Part shown: piece after piece, positions 33,197 through 40,536 of the stretch | Position numbering within the stretch: the first letter of the stretch is position 1 | Layout: the number at the start of each line of letters is the position of its first letter | Source of the DNA: Clostridia bacterium | GTDB taxonomy: Bacteria; Bacillota; Clostridia; Oscillospirales; Acutalibacteraceae | Direction of reading: 5' to 3' | NCBI GenBank assembly: GCA_017416285.1 | Contig: JAFQCU010000007.1 | Span: 20,163-84,162 of the forward strand | DNA length: 64,000 bases | The notes under the pieces: model-generated | The model's database searches: none | What the model saw: only the letters and a program-made list of their open reading frames with translations | Told to the model about the DNA's origin: nothing | Translations under genes and position numbers: made by a program

Positions 33197-34336
33197 ATGA
33201 AGTATATCAAAAACGGAAAATATATTTTACCTGACGGAATTTTAGAAAATGTTGTCTTGGCTTATGATGGCAAGATTTGTGGTTTTACAACTGAGGATGA
33301 AATCCCCACAGGTGCCGAGGTTATTGATGCAAACGGTGGCTATGTTGCTCCCGGTCTTGTAGATATTCACATCCACGGTTATTTGGGTGAGGATACCTCT
33401 GACGGTAAGGCTGACGGTATTTTCACAATGGCAAACGGCATTATGAAAAACGGTGTTACCTCTTGGTGCCCGACTACCATGACCGTATCAAGTGAAGAAA
33501 TTAATACCGCTTTAGAGGTTGTTCGTTCACTTAAGGAAAAAAGTAAGACTTGGGAAGGCGCTGAAATTTTGGGCGTTAATCTTGAAGGCCCGTTTATCAA
33601 CCCCAACAAAAAGGGTGCTCAGGCAGGCGAGCATATCAAAAAGCCGGATGCGCAGTTTATTATTGACAATGCCGATATAATTTCAGTTGCGACAATGGCG
33701 CCCGAAATGGAAAACGGCTGCCAGGCAATTAAAGAAATTCGTCAAAAATGCAACGTTGCTGTTTCTATCGGTCATAGCGATGCTACCTTTGAGCAGGCTA
33801 TGGCAGGCATTGAAGCAGGTGCAACACATATCACTCACCTTTTCAATGCTCAGACTCCTCTTCATCACCGTAATCCCGGTGTTGTTGGTGCCGGACTTTT
33901 GGAAAACGTTACTACCGAGCTTATTGCTGATACCTTCCACGTACATAAGGGTCTTTTTGAGCTTATCGCACGCATTAAGGGTGACAATCTTGTGCTTATT
34001 ACTGACTGTACCCGTGCCGGCGGTATGCCCGACGGTGACTACACTTTAGGTGGCCAAAAGATTATTGTTAAGGGTATTCAGTGTCTTTTGGAGGATGGCA
34101 CAATCGCAGGTAGCGTATTAAAGCTAAATAATGCTGTTAAAAACGTAAGAGATAATACGGATTTGCCTTTCTGGAAGGTGGTTTCTGCCGCAAGTCTTGC
34201 TCCTGCACGTGCTATCGGTGTTGATGACCGCAAGGGCTCGCTTGAAGCGGGCAAGGATGCTGATATTATTATCACCGACAGTGATTTTAATATACTTAAA
34301 ACCATTATTGGAGGAGAAGTAAGATATGAAGCTTAA
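33197..34336 (+). CDS. nagA: N-acetylglucosamine-6-phosphate deacetylase
   Basis: A 379-residue amidohydrolase that removes acetate from GlcNAc-6-phosphate. The metal-binding DIHIHGY is at 56-62, the metal Glu in NLEGPFINP (near 135), His in SIGHSDATF and HITHLFNAQTPLHHRNPG, and the catalytic Asp in LITDCTRAGG. The C-terminal AGKDADIIITD strand is standard. The following ROK-like gene overlaps by 11 bases. No nagB is in the window. The pair probably feeds amino sugars from cell-wall or host glycans into glycolysis. Confidence 0.95.
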   Translation: MKYIKNGKYILPDGILENVVLAYDGKICGFTTEDEIPTGAEVIDANGGYVAPGLVDIHIHGYLGEDTSDGKADGIFTMANGIMKNGVTSWCPTTMTVSSEEINTALEVVRSLKEKSKTWEGAEILGVNLEGPFINPNKKGAQAGEHIKKPDAQFIIDNADIISVATMAPEMENGCQAIKEIRQKCNVAVSIGHSDATFEQAMAGIEAGATHITHLFNAQTPLHHRNPGVVGAGLLENVTTELIADTFHVHKGLFELIARIKGDNLVLITDCTRAGGMPDGDYTLGGQKIIVKGIQCLLEDGTIAGSVLKLNNAVKNVRDNTDLPFWKVVSAASLAPARAIGVDDRKGSLEAGKDADIIITDSDFNILKTIIGGEVRYEA

Positions 34337-35702
34337 ATTTGATGCTAAACTTGATCCCAGCTTTATGCCGATGTCGGTTGTTTACCGTGATTTTGTTGCC
34401 GAGGCTACCGCTGCAGGCGGCGAAAAGCTTATAATCGGAATCGAACGCAACAATGGTTATGTTTCTACTTTCGAAACTGTCGTTTTCCCCGAAGGTAGTG
34501 GCAAAGACCAAGAGAACATTGATATGATTGAACGTATCGTTAAATCACTTTTATGGTTCCGTGGTGGTTATAAGGTAATTATTGCAGGCTCTAAGACCAT
34601 ATACGAAGGCGTTGCAAAGGCTTACGCTAAGGATGGCGCACGTGCTTTCGATAACGATTTTATGGCAGGCGTTTACGAAAAAGAATTTGAAGTTGTTTGG
34701 GCTCCGATTGAAGAAGCTCCCAAGGATAACGAAGGCGCAGCTCCGGTTGGCCGTCATTTAGATGGTTGCCGTATCGGCTTTGACGCAGGCGGTTCTGACC
34801 GCAAGGTTAGTGCTGTTATTAACGGCGAAAGTGTATATTCTGAAGAAGTTGTTTGGTTCCCCAAGCTTAACGCTGACCCACAGTACCAGTATGACGGAAT
34901 TTTGTCGGCTATGAAATCTGCTGCTGAACATATGCCCCGTGTTGATGCTATCGGTGTTTCTTCTGCAGGTGTTTATATTGATAATAAAATAATGGTTGCA
35001 TCTCTTTTCATTAAGGTTCCCAAGGACGAGTTTGAAAAGCGTGTTAAGACCATGTATATTGATATCGCTAAAGAATTTGGCGACGTTCCGCTTGAGGTTG
35101 CAAACGACGGTGACGTTACTGCTTTGGCAGGTGCTATGTCACTTGAAGATAACGGCGTTTTAGGTATTGCAATGGGTACCAGTGAAGCCGCAGGCTACGT
35201 TGACAACAACGGTAATATCACCGGTTGGCTTAACGAATTCGCTTTTGCTCCTGTTGATTTTTCAAAGGACGCAATGGTTGACGAATGGTCGGGCGACTAC
35301 GGCTGTGGCGTTAAGTACTTCTCACAAGACGGCGTAATTAAGCTTGCTCCCGCTGCAGGTATTGAGCTTGATGAAAGCCTCTCACCCGCAGAAAAGCTTA
35401 AGGTTGTTCAGGGTCTTATGGAAGAAAATGACCCCCGTGCGGCTGCTATTTATGACACCATTGGTGTATACTTTGGTTATGCAATCGCATACTATAGCAT
35501 TTTCTATGATATTAAGCACGTTCTTATTATGGGTCGTGTTACTTCAGGTAAGGGTGGCGAAATTATTCTTGACCGTGCAAACAAGGTTATTAACGAAGAA
35601 TTCCCCGACCTTGCAAAGAAATGTCAGCTTCATATTCCTGATGAAAAGGCTCGTCGTGTAGGTCAGTCTGTGGCTGCTGCATCTCTTCCTAAAATTAAAT
35701 AA
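34326..35702 (+). CDS. ROK-like sugar kinase with N-terminal extension
   Basis: A 458-residue protein. Residues 1-130 form an unfamiliar alpha/beta region (KLIIGIERNNGYVSTFETVV, VIIAGSKTIYEGV). From about 140 a ROK/actin-like ATPase fold begins (CRIGFDAGGSDRKVSAV, AIGVSSAGVY, EVANDGDVTALAGAM, GIAMGTSEAAGYVD). The ROK zinc motif C-x-C-G is not present. Its overlap with nagA makes an amino-sugar kinase plausible, for example supplying GlcNAc-6-phosphate. Codon use is strongly biased, so it is probably well expressed. Catalysis is inferred. Confidence 0.7.
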   Translation: MKLKFDAKLDPSFMPMSVVYRDFVAEATAAGGEKLIIGIERNNGYVSTFETVVFPEGSGKDQENIDMIERIVKSLLWFRGGYKVIIAGSKTIYEGVAKAYAKDGARAFDNDFMAGVYEKEFEVVWAPIEEAPKDNEGAAPVGRHLDGCRIGFDAGGSDRKVSAVINGESVYSEEVVWFPKLNADPQYQYDGILSAMKSAAEHMPRVDAIGVSSAGVYIDNKIMVASLFIKVPKDEFEKRVKTMYIDIAKEFGDVPLEVANDGDVTALAGAMSLEDNGVLGIAMGTSEAAGYVDNNGNITGWLNEFAFAPVDFSKDAMVDEWSGDYGCGVKYFSQDGVIKLAPAAGIELDESLSPAEKLKVVQGLMEENDPRAAAIYDTIGVYFGYAIAYYSIFYDIKHVLIMGRVTSGKGGEIILDRANKVINEEFPDLAKKCQLHIPDEKARRVGQSVAAASLPKIK

Positions 35703-35711
35703 TTTTTTGCG

Positions 35712-35746
35712 TTAAGCAGTCGCTTTTGCGGCTGCTTAAATTTTTT
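35712..35746 (+). terminator. Terminator of the nagA operon
   Basis: A 12-bp stem (one G-T pair) TTAAGCAGTCGC/GCGGCTGCTTAA (35712-35739) is followed by T run. Confidence 0.85.
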
Positions 35747-35761
35747 GACAATTTTATCATA

Positions 35762-35789
35762 TTGACAAAATATCAATGTTTGATATAAT
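35762..35789 (+). promoter_or_regulatory. Sigma-A promoter of the HAD-ROK operon
   Basis: A perfect TTGACA (35762-35767) and a perfect TATAAT (35784-35789) at 16-base spacing. The -10 touches the first arm of the cloverleaf-like repeat. Confidence 0.75.
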
Positions 35790-35890
35790 GAGCATATAAG
35801 GTCGAATCACTTAAAAGTGTTTCGACAAGCCGATGTAATCGGCTGTGCAAAATCAAATTAAATTTAATTCGATTTTGCTATATGCTCATT
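35787..35890. repeat. Cloverleaf-like element with 12-bp terminal inverted repeats
   Basis: AATGAGCATATA (35787-35798) and TATATGCTCATT (35879-35890) are perfect inverted repeats that enclose three consecutive hairpins with almost no unpaired bases: GTCGAA/TTCGAC with inner CACTT/AAGTG (35801-35826), AGCCGAT/ATCGGCT (35828-35844) and GCAAAATC/GATTTTGC (35847-35878). It is not a tRNA. It may be a small mobile-type palindromic element or a structured leader of the HAD-ROK operon. Confidence 0.6.
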
Positions 35891-35941
35891 GCAATGGCTA
35901 AAGCTATTGAATGAATTTAAATGTAGAGTAAGGTGAGGGTG

Positions 35942-36472
35942 TTGAAGGCTGTTTTTATTGACCGTGACGGTACAATGGGTGGGGATTATTACGTTGAATT
36001 TCCGCAAGATTATTATCCGTATGACGGTACACGTGAAGCGTTTGAGCTTTTGAATAAAAACGGTTTTTCGCCCATTATTTTCACAAATCAGTCCTGCATT
36101 GCCAGAAAAAAGGACGGCGGGTATGACTTTGCCGCCGAGTTTAGGGAAATCGGGGCAAAGGACTGGTTTATTTGCCCTCACGATAATGGTGACAACTGTA
36201 ACTGCCGAAAGCCTAAAACAGGTCTTTTGGAGCAGGCGAAAGAAAAATATAATTTGGATTTAAGCGACTGTTACGTTATCGGCGACCGTTGGAGTGATAT
36301 GGCATCAGGCGGTAAAATGGGCTGTAAGCTTATTTTGGTTATGACGGGCAGAGGTGAGGAATCACTTAACTGTGACCGTGAAAAGTGGGCTGATTATCAG
36401 CCTGTTTATATAGCAGAAAATTTATATCAAGCAGCCGTTTGGCTTTGTGGAGGTGGGACTTATGAAGGGTAA
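35942..36472 (+). CDS. HAD hydrolase (GmhB/histidinol-phosphatase-like, class IIIA)
   Basis: A 176-residue phosphatase. Motif I is VFIDRDGTM (Asp 7, Asp 9), and the zinc loop CPHDNGDNCNCRKPKTG (C-x-H-x-C-x-C type) is characteristic of the GmhB/HisB-N subgroup; motif IV is VIGDRWSDMASG. These enzymes remove phosphate from sugar bisphosphates or histidinol phosphate. I prefer the TTG at 35942, 6 bases after AAGGTG, but GTG at 35939 or 35933 cannot be excluded. Its stop overlaps the ROK regulator by 11 bases. Confidence 0.75.
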   Translation: MKAVFIDRDGTMGGDYYVEFPQDYYPYDGTREAFELLNKNGFSPIIFTNQSCIARKKDGGYDFAAEFREIGAKDWFICPHDNGDNCNCRKPKTGLLEQAKEKYNLDLSDCYVIGDRWSDMASGGKMGCKLILVMTGRGEESLNCDREKWADYQPVYIAENLYQAAVWLCGGGTYEG

Positions 36473-37607
36473 TACGCAATTAAGACAAGACAGTATTCGT
36501 CAAGTGTTATCAGAAATTAAATATAATGGTCCCATATCTAAGCGTGAGCTTCAGGATAAAACAGGTTTCAGCTGGGGTAAAATATCATTTATTTCCAACC
36601 TTTTGCTTAACGAAAAATATGTTATGACGGTTGGTAAGCAGGAAACTATTGTTGGCAGAAAGCCCGAAGAATTGGATATTAATATAAATGACAATTATAT
36701 TATCGGTATTGATTTTTATAACGACGGTGTTTTAACGGTTGTTTGTGACCTTAAGGGTAGGGTTATAAACAAATACCAAGCAAACTTTGAAAAGCAAGAT
36801 TATGACACTGCACTTGAAACAATGTTTTCACTTGTTAAAAAAGCTATATATGATAACCCGCAAAGAAAAATTATTGAAATTTCGGTTGCTATGCAATGCG
36901 ACGTTGATACCGAAAAAGGTATTTCAAAGCAGATAAGAGCGATTGAAGGTTGGCAAAACGTTCCCGTTAGCCAGCTGCTATATGAAAAGTTTAATATACC
37001 AACACTGTTGCTTCACGACCCGGATTGTCTTTTGTATGCTGAACGTTTTTACGGTTCTTTAAGGGACGATAATGTGCAAAACGTGGCACATTTGCGTCTT
37101 GACCACCAAGGCATAGGTATTGCCGCACTTTTAGACGGTGAAATGTTTACCGGTGTTAATTCCCGTAAATGTGAAATCGGCACGGTTGCCGTTCCGGACG
37201 ACAAGGGCGGTTACGAGTTGCTTTATAATATACTTAATAAAAGCTACGTTAAGCGTGAATACCGTTATATTACGGGCGAGGATTTGAGCTGTGATGAGAT
37301 TGCCGATTTAGCTCGAAAAGGTGACGATAATGCAAAACTGATTTTTAAGCGACAAGCAATGGCGCTGGGTTTTGCGTTTAATGGTATGATAAGTCTTCTA
37401 AACACTGAAAAGATTGTACTTTTTGGTGAATACGTAAAGTATCTCGATTTAATTTTGCCCGATGCACAAAAGGTGGCACGTGATTTATTATACGGTTATT
37501 GCCCCGAAATTGTAATTTCTGGTCTTCAAAACGATGCCGCTGCAGTGGGTGCTGCACTTTGTGCTTCCGACAGGGTGATAGGTTCGCTTGAATTTTCGGA
37601 AAATTAG
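36462..37607 (+). CDS. ROK-family transcriptional regulator (NagC/XylR-like)
   Basis: A 381-residue regulator. The N-terminal winged helix (about 10-60: GPISKRELQDKTGFSWGKIS) binds DNA and is followed by a ROK sugar-binding domain (YIIGIDFYNDGVLTVVCD, AAAVGAALCAS). The zinc signature C-x-C-G-x2-G-C-x-E is degenerate: at its place stands NSRKCEIGTVAV. It probably senses a sugar phosphate and controls nearby amino-sugar genes; that target is inferred. The ATG at 36462 has GGAGGTG, within the HAD gene's 3' end. Confidence 0.8.
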   Translation: MKGNTQLRQDSIRQVLSEIKYNGPISKRELQDKTGFSWGKISFISNLLLNEKYVMTVGKQETIVGRKPEELDININDNYIIGIDFYNDGVLTVVCDLKGRVINKYQANFEKQDYDTALETMFSLVKKAIYDNPQRKIIEISVAMQCDVDTEKGISKQIRAIEGWQNVPVSQLLYEKFNIPTLLLHDPDCLLYAERFYGSLRDDNVQNVAHLRLDHQGIGIAALLDGEMFTGVNSRKCEIGTVAVPDDKGGYELLYNILNKSYVKREYRYITGEDLSCDEIADLARKGDDNAKLIFKRQAMALGFAFNGMISLLNTEKIVLFGEYVKYLDLILPDAQKVARDLLYGYCPEIVISGLQNDAAAVGAALCASDRVIGSLEFSEN

Positions 37608-37718
37608 GTAAATATGTGTTGCCGCTACAGTTATATTTGTTGCGGTTCGCATTTTTATAAAGCGTTATGTCAAAAAATGATATAATTAATATCGATTTCT
37701 TTCAAGGAGGAAATATAA

Positions 37719-38045
37719 ATGGTAAAATTAAAAATCGGTTTAGTTGGCACAAGTCAGTTAAGCTTCCCTGGTAATAAGGAAGCAGCTTTTAATGCTTGAG
37801 ATGACGCAATGAAAAAGCATGACGAAGCAATGGGCTTTGATTTGGGGGTTCATCCCGAAACTGTAATCGTTAGGGAAGACGCTGTTAAGGCTGAAATTGA
37901 AAAGATGCTTAAAAACCTTAAAGAGGTTGGCGTTGACGGCGAGGCTTACGTTAATTATCAGCTTAAAAACTCAATCGACCGTTATGCATTCTGCTTCCAA
38001 ATGCACGGTCTTACCTCAAAGCTTTTAAAGGCTTTAGGTAAATAA
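37719..38045 (+). pseudogene. Remnant of a fucose/arabinose-isomerase-like protein, broken by TGA
   Basis: A strong ribosome site (AAGGAGG) and ATG at 37719 start MVKLKIGLVGTSQLSFPGNK, the N-terminus expected of the L-fucose isomerase-like fold. After 26 codons an in-frame TGA (37797-37799) interrupts it, and the same frame continues with DDAMKKHDEAMGFDLGVHPE and more to 38045. The full protein would be near 450 residues, but only about 108 codons exist, so most of the body is deleted as well. TGA is a normal stop in neighbouring genes, so recoding is unlikely. A terminator follows. Confidence 0.65.
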
Positions 38046-38062
38046 TGTCAAATGGTTTTAAA

Positions 38063-38099
38063 ACAACTCTGCTTTTTAATTAAAGCAGAGTTGTTTTTG
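38063..38099 (+). terminator. Rho-independent terminator of the isomerase remnant
   Basis: A 13-bp perfect stem ACAACTCTGCTTT (38063-38075) / AAAGCAGAGTTGT (38082-38094) followed by T run. Confidence 0.9.
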
Positions 38100-38143
38100 T
38101 TTTTCTATAGTTTGCAAATTGTATGGTTTTTTCTTTGTTGTCG

Positions 38144-38172
38144 TTGACAATATATATTATATGTGGTAAAAT
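38144..38172 (+). promoter_or_regulatory. Promoter of the DegT-PglC pair
   Basis: A perfect TTGACA (38144-38149), a 17-base spacer and TAAAAT (38167-38172). Confidence 0.75.
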
Positions 38173-38223
38173 ATTAATTAATTATGCGATGATTTCCCAA
38201 CAGTGAAAGAAGGGTGACTTTTA

Positions 38224-39456
38224 ATGGATTTTAAGCCTTTTGAGAAAAAGATATATTTATCTTCTCCTACAATGCACGGTGAAGAGTTAACTTATATGAC
38301 AGAAGCCTATGAAACCAACTGGATGTCTACCGTTGGTAAAAACATTAACGAGGTTGAGTCATTGTGTTGCAAAAAGGTGGGCTGTAAATATGCAGTTGCG
38401 CTTTCATCGGGCACTGCGGCGCTACACCTTTGTATGAAGCTTGCAGGTGTAAGGCGTGGCGATCACGTATTAGTAAGCGATACAACCTTTGACGCAACTG
38501 TTAATCCCATAGTTTACGAGGGTGGTATTCCGGTTTTCATTGATTCTGAAATGGATACTTGGAATATGGACCCTGTGGCACTTGAAAAAGCGTTTGAAAT
38601 TTATCCCGACGCAAAAGTGGTTGTGGTTGTTAATTTGTACGGTACTCCTGCAAAGTTTGATGAAATTAAAGAAATATGCCAAAAGCACAATGCAATATTG
38701 ATTGAGGATGCGGCTGAATCTTTCGGCGCTACTTATAAGGGCGTGCAGACGGGCTTGTTCGGTACATATAATGCAATCAGCTTTAACGGTAATAAAATCA
38801 TAACAGGCTCATCGGGCGGTATGCTGTTGACTGATGATGAGGAGGCGGCAAACAAGGCGAGAAAGTGGTCTACCCAAAGCCGTGAAAACGCTCCCTGGTA
38901 TCAGCATGAGGAGCTTGGCTATAACTATCGTATGTCTAACGTAATTGGCGGTGTGGTGAGGGGTCAATTACCTCACTTGGAAGAGCATATCGCTAAAAAG
39001 AAAGCAATTTATATGCGATACAAGGAAGCATTTAAGGATTTACCTGTTATAATGAATCCATACGATGAAGAAAATTCCGAACCGAATTTTTGGCTTTCGT
39101 GTATGCTTATAAATAAAGATGCTATGTGCAAGCAGGTGCGTTCGGATAATGACGTATGTTATATAAAAGAGGTTGGGAAGACCTGTCCGACCGAAATTTT
39201 AGAAAAATTGGAAAAATATAACGCAGAAGGCAGACCCATCTGGAAGCCAATGCATATGCAGCCTTTGTATCGTATGCATCCGTTTGTTACTGCACAGGGC
39301 AACGGCAGATGCAGAACAAATGCATATATCAATATGGGCGAGGCTTTAGACGTCGGTGCTGATTTATTTGAACGTGGTCTTTGTTTGCCAAGTGATAATA
39401 AAATGACCGAAGAAGAACAGGATATTATTATTGAAATAATTAAAAGCTGTTTTTGA
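38224..39456 (+). CDS. DegT/DnrJ/EryC1 sugar aminotransferase (PglE-like)
   Basis: A 410-residue PLP enzyme that aminates a nucleotide-bound 4-keto sugar. The PLP Lys is 191 in SFNGNKIITGSSGGM; SSGTAALHL, SDTTFDATVNPIVY and IEDAAESFGA are the family's cofactor-site motifs. The start YLSSPTMHGEE and overall shape match UDP-4-keto-6-deoxy-GlcNAc aminotransferases used for bacillosamine-type sugars. It is followed after 21 bases by the PglC-like transferase, so the two likely build the first sugar on a lipid carrier. Confidence 0.9.
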   Translation: MDFKPFEKKIYLSSPTMHGEELTYMTEAYETNWMSTVGKNINEVESLCCKKVGCKYAVALSSGTAALHLCMKLAGVRRGDHVLVSDTTFDATVNPIVYEGGIPVFIDSEMDTWNMDPVALEKAFEIYPDAKVVVVVNLYGTPAKFDEIKEICQKHNAILIEDAAESFGATYKGVQTGLFGTYNAISFNGNKIITGSSGGMLLTDDEEAANKARKWSTQSRENAPWYQHEELGYNYRMSNVIGGVVRGQLPHLEEHIAKKKAIYMRYKEAFKDLPVIMNPYDEENSEPNFWLSCMLINKDAMCKQVRSDNDVCYIKEVGKTCPTEILEKLEKYNAEGRPIWKPMHMQPLYRMHPFVTAQGNGRCRTNAYINMGEALDVGADLFERGLCLPSDNKMTEEEQDIIIEIIKSCF

Positions 39457-39477
39457 TTATACACAAGGGGTTAGAAA

Positions 39478-40104
39478 ATGTACGCAAAATACATAAAACG
39501 TCCTATGGATTTCTTCCTTTCATTATGCGCAATAATTGTTTTGTCGCCGGTATTGCTTGTGCTTATGATACTTGGTGCAATCAAAATGAAAGGCAATCCT
39601 TTCTTTACTCAATTAAGACCTGGTAAGGATGAAAAAATTTTCAAGCTTATAAAATTCCGCACTATGACCTGTGAAACAGACGAAAACGGTGAGCTATTGC
39701 CTGATGAAAAACGACTTACCCGTTATGGCAAGCTTTTAAGGGCGACATCGCTTGACGAATTGCCCGAGCTTTTTAACATTCTTAAGGGGGATATGGCGGT
39801 TATTGGCCCGAGACCGTTGCTTGTTCAGTATTTACCGCTCTATAACTCTGAGCAAAAACGCCGCCACGAGGTTCGTCCCGGGTTGTCGGGCTTAGCACAG
39901 GTAAATGGTCGCAATTCACTCACTTGGGAGCAAAAGTTTGAAGATGACGTGAAATATGTTGACAATATAACATTTTTGGGAGATGTTAAAATTATTTTAA
40001 TAACCTTTTTAAAGGTATTCAAGCGTGAGGGTATTTCACAGGAAAACAACGCAACGATGGAGTTTTTTACAGGCACTCTTGAGAAGGAAAAGGTAAATGA
40101 ATAA
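39478..40104 (+). CDS. PglC-like phosphoglycosyl transferase
   Basis: A 208-residue monotopic membrane enzyme that moves a sugar-1-phosphate from a UDP-sugar to undecaprenyl phosphate. It has one N-terminal re-entrant hydrophobic helix (10-35), KFRTM (60-64), the catalytic Asp-Glu dyad 93-94 in TSLDELPELFN, and PRPLLVQYLPLY, then RPGLSGLAQVNGR. The short, single-domain form matches PglC rather than the long WcaJ type. It starts surface glycan or glycoprotein synthesis with the upstream aminotransferase; no further glycosyltransferases follow. Confidence 0.9.
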   Translation: MYAKYIKRPMDFFLSLCAIIVLSPVLLVLMILGAIKMKGNPFFTQLRPGKDEKIFKLIKFRTMTCETDENGELLPDEKRLTRYGKLLRATSLDELPELFNILKGDMAVIGPRPLLVQYLPLYNSEQKRRHEVRPGLSGLAQVNGRNSLTWEQKFEDDVKYVDNITFLGDVKIILITFLKVFKREGISQENNATMEFFTGTLEKEKVNE

Positions 40105-40159
40105 TTCCATATGCGTTGTAAACAAAATGGTTTGGAGAAAAGATTAAATTTAAAATTTA

Positions 40160-40193
40160 CACCGCCCAAAGCTTTGGACGGTGTTATTTTTTT
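40160..40193 (+). terminator. Terminator of the DegT-PglC pair
   Basis: An inverted repeat ACACCGCCCAAAG/CTTTGGACGGTGT with one mismatch (40160-40185), followed by TTATTTTTTT. Confidence 0.75.
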
Positions 40194-40206
40194 ATTTCAT
40201 AATTTA

Positions 40207-40235
40207 TCATATTTTTTAATTTGTTTTCATACAAT
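40207..40235 (+). promoter_or_regulatory. Sigma-E (mother-cell sporulation) promoter of spoIIID
   Basis: TCATATT (40207-40213) and CATACAAT (40228-40235), 14 bases apart, fit the sigma-E consensus KMATATT-N14-CATACANT without a mismatch. Confidence 0.75.
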
Positions 40236-40262
40236 CTAATAGTCCTTTTAGGAGTTGATTGT

Positions 40263-40505
40263 ATGAGAGAGGCAGAACCTCGTGCGGTGATTTTGGGTGA
40301 ATACATACTTGATACCGGTGCAACGGTTAGGGCGACGGCAAAGGTTTTTAAAATCAGTAAGTCTACAGTACATAAAGATGTCACCCAGAGGTTAAAGTAT
40401 GACAACCCACAGCTTTATAAATTGGTTAAAGCTGTACTAGAAAAAAATAAAAGCGAACGTCATATCCGTGGTGGAATGGCGACTAAAAGAAAATATAAGG
40501 GATAA
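40263..40505 (+). CDS. spoIIID: Sporulation transcriptional regulator SpoIIID
   Basis: An 80-residue DNA-binding protein of the mother-cell sporulation cascade. The helix-turn-helix lies at about 22-45 (TVRATAKVFKISKSTVHKDV) and the family end RHIRGGMATKRKYKG is nearly identical to that of B. subtilis SpoIIID. The ATG at 40263 has TTTAGGAG upstream; earlier in-frame codons would place the start in the promoter. Its sigma-E promoter is a good match, as expected for this gene. Confidence 0.97.
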   Translation: MREAEPRAVILGEYILDTGATVRATAKVFKISKSTVHKDVTQRLKYDNPQLYKLVKAVLEKNKSERHIRGGMATKRKYKG

Positions 40506-40506
40506 A

Positions 40507-40535
40507 AAACACCGTTCATTTGAACGGTGTTTTAA
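40507..40535. terminator. Bidirectional terminator between spoIIID and MATE
   Basis: A 12-bp stem AAACACCGTTCA/TGAACGGTGTTT (40507-40532) with A and T flanks, between convergent genes. Confidence 0.85.
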
Positions 40536-40536
40536 T

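Noticed and set aside
35787-35890. Cloverleaf as a tRNA gene
   Set aside because: Arm lengths are wrong, and there is no T-loop GGTTCGAAT, anticodon loop or acceptor pattern.
37797-37799. TGA as selenocysteine or recoded Trp codon
   Set aside because: TGA is used as a normal stop by nearby genes, no clear selenocysteine insertion hairpin follows, and the gene is also internally deleted.
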